Source: an uncultured Pseudoxanthomonas sp. (GTDB lineage Bacteria; Pseudomonadota; Gammaproteobacteria; Xanthomonadales; Xanthomonadaceae). Taken from it: a stretch of 64,000 nucleotides of DNA. The notes beneath the pieces were generated by a model, which saw nothing but the letters and a program-made list of their open reading frames with translations, was not told the DNA's origin and did no database searches. The position numbers and the translations under genes were made by a program. Where the stretch lies: contig CALJUL010000025.1 of the NCBI GenBank assembly GCA_937975725.1, forward strand, positions 53,234 to 117,233, read 5' to 3'. Each line of letters opens with the position of its first letter. Position 1 is the stretch's first letter. Below, in pieces: positions 63,036 to 64,000 of this stretch.

Positions 63036-63371
63036 GCGATCCTCCCAATGCGGACAGCGGCCACAGCATAGACCCGGGCGCGCGGCTCCACCCTGAGACC
63101 TTGGTCGTAGCCGTGCATACGCGAACGAGCGCCGCGGAAGCGGCCCTCCGTGCGATTTACCAACGCCGCGCCCCTACGCCTCGCTGCAGGCATTGCGCGC
63201 GATCGCCGCCCTGCTCGCAGTGCCGCTCCACTGCGCATCGTGGAACTCAAGTACGACGATGCCGCTGCGCCATGCGTGGCTGCGGATGCGCGCCTCATTC
63301 GATGCGGCAGCGCATGAACAAACAGAAAGGGCGGCCCATGGCCGCCCTTCCGGTGATCCCGTTGCCGGGAA
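63036..63371. other. 336-bp gap between prpE and mdh
   Basis: No supported gene. Contains the terminator of mdh near its right end; otherwise featureless, with scattered short GC-rich words. Confidence 0.5.
63327..63349. terminator. Terminator of mdh
   Basis: 10-bp stem AAGGGCGGCC/GGCCGCCCTT with a 3-base loop; on the minus strand it is followed by TCTGTTTGTT. Confidence 0.85.
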
Positions 63372-64000
63372 TCAGCCCAGCAGATGCGCCACGCCGGCGC
63401 GCTCTTCTTCCAGCTCGGCCAGCGTCTTGTCCATCGCGGCGCGACTGAAGTCGTCGACCGGCAGGCCTTCCACGCGGGTGTACTCGCCGCCGGCGCAGGT
63501 CACCGGCACGCCGTAGATCACGCCTTCCGGAATGCCGTAGCTGCCGTCGGATGGCACGCCCATGGTCACCCACTTGCCGCCGGTGCCCAGCACCCAGTCG
63601 CGCACGTGGTCGATGGCGGCGTTGGCGGCCGAAGCGGCCGAGGACAGGCCGCGCGCCTCGATGATCGCGGCGCCGCGCTTGCCCACCTGCGGGATGAAGG
63701 TGTTGGCGTTCCAGTCAGCGTCGCCGATGGCGTCCTTCAGCGACGTGCCGTTGGCGGTGGCGAAGCGGTAGTCGGGGTACATGGTCGGGCTGTGGTTGCC
63801 CCACACGACCAGCTTCTCGATGTCGGCCACGGCCACGCCGGCCTTGACGGCCAGTTGCGACAGCGCACGGTTGTGGTCCAGGCGCAGCATGGCGGTGAAG
63901 TTCTTCGCCGGCAGGTCGGGCGCGGACTTCATGGCGATGTAGGCGTTGGTGTTGGCCGGGTTGCCGACCACCAGCACCTTGACGTTGCGGCTGGCGACCT
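63372..64000 (-). CDS. mdh: Malate dehydrogenase, C-terminal part (cut by window edge)
   Basis: About 209 C-terminal residues; the N-terminus with the NAD-binding glycine motif lies beyond the right edge. Visible: VLVVGNPANTNAYIA, the substrate-binding Arg and Asp in MLRLDHNRALSQL, the catalytic His in VVWGNHSPTMYPDYR, and GVPSDGSYGIPEG. This is the proteobacterial/cytosolic type of MDH of about 328 residues, which interconverts malate and oxaloacetate, the co-substrate of PrpC. The codon use is strongly biased, as for a central enzyme. Confidence 0.96.
   Translation of the reverse strand, partial: VASRNVKVLVVGNPANTNAYIAMKSAPDLPAKNFTAMLRLDHNRALSQLAVKAGVAVADIEKLVVWGNHSPTMYPDYRFATANGTSLKDAIGDADWNANTFIPQVGKRGAAIIEARGLSSAASAANAAIDHVRDWVLGTGGKWVTMGVPSDGSYGIPEGVIYGVPVTCAGGEYTRVEGLPVDDFSRAAMDKTLAELEEERAGVAHLLG

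Overview
The window is about 64 kb of GC-rich bacterial chromosome, almost fully coding, with no tRNA, rRNA, CRISPR array, insertion sequence or prophage that I can recognise. Gene content points to the gammaproteobacterial family Xanthomonadaceae (Lysobacteraceae): a lysine/alanine-tailed ribosomal protein THX, a DPP7-type S46 peptidase like DAP BII of Pseudoxanthomonas mexicana, the dedD-cvpA-purF order, HutF-type histidine degradation and many TGTAGGAGCGGCTTCAGCCGCGACC-like REP elements. Assignment below family level (perhaps Pseudoxanthomonas or a relative) is inference.

Layout. 0-14 kb: end of a DUF1615-like gene, a doubled DUF1428 protein, an Lrp regulator divergent from an EamA exporter, hutU, a ThuA-like protein, small secreted proteins, an NPP-type phosphodiesterase, an Ada-AraC-AlkA fusion with ogt (alkylation repair), then hutF divergent from hutI and ribosomal protein THX. 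14-20 kb: a zinc module in which a MerC-like membrane protein and a His-rich ZnuD-like TonB receptor diverge from a region with Zur-box-like palindromes; the Zur regulator itself lies 5 kb away behind gltX, and a marR-MFS pair sits between. 21-29 kb: lpxH, a DUF455 ferritin-like protein, purF, cvpA, dedD, folC, a TonB_C protein and a histidine phosphatase. 29-41 kb: the S46 peptidase, then tdh and kbl (threonine to glycine), which are separated by a TorF-like porin gene and a five-gene sulfate uptake operon (porin-sbp-cysT-cysW-cysA). 41-47 kb: two small paralogous secreted proteins around a pseudouridine synthase, an OmpA protein, a YgiD-like dioxygenase and an alcohol dehydrogenase. 47-52 kb: a compact kleisin/KITE/SMC three-gene operon (MksFEB-like, without the nuclease subunit of Wadjet). 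52-64 kb: fadH-like reductase, a SleB-like hydrolase, a beta-class GST, the propionate (2-methylcitrate) genes prpC, prpB and prpE with a divergent helix-turn-helix/citrate-synthase fusion that I propose as their regulator, an M14 peptidase and the end of mdh.

The most interesting signals are: (1) the HTH-citrate synthase fusion next to a TTGATC operator cluster in front of prpB; (2) the MksFEB-like SMC operon; (3) the Zur-box pair between the MerC-like gene and the His-rich receptor; and (4) a family of composite elements, long CGGATNAA-word hairpins flanked by REP sequences, which in this window sit mainly between convergent gene ends. All names rest on reading protein motifs by eye; no database search was possible.
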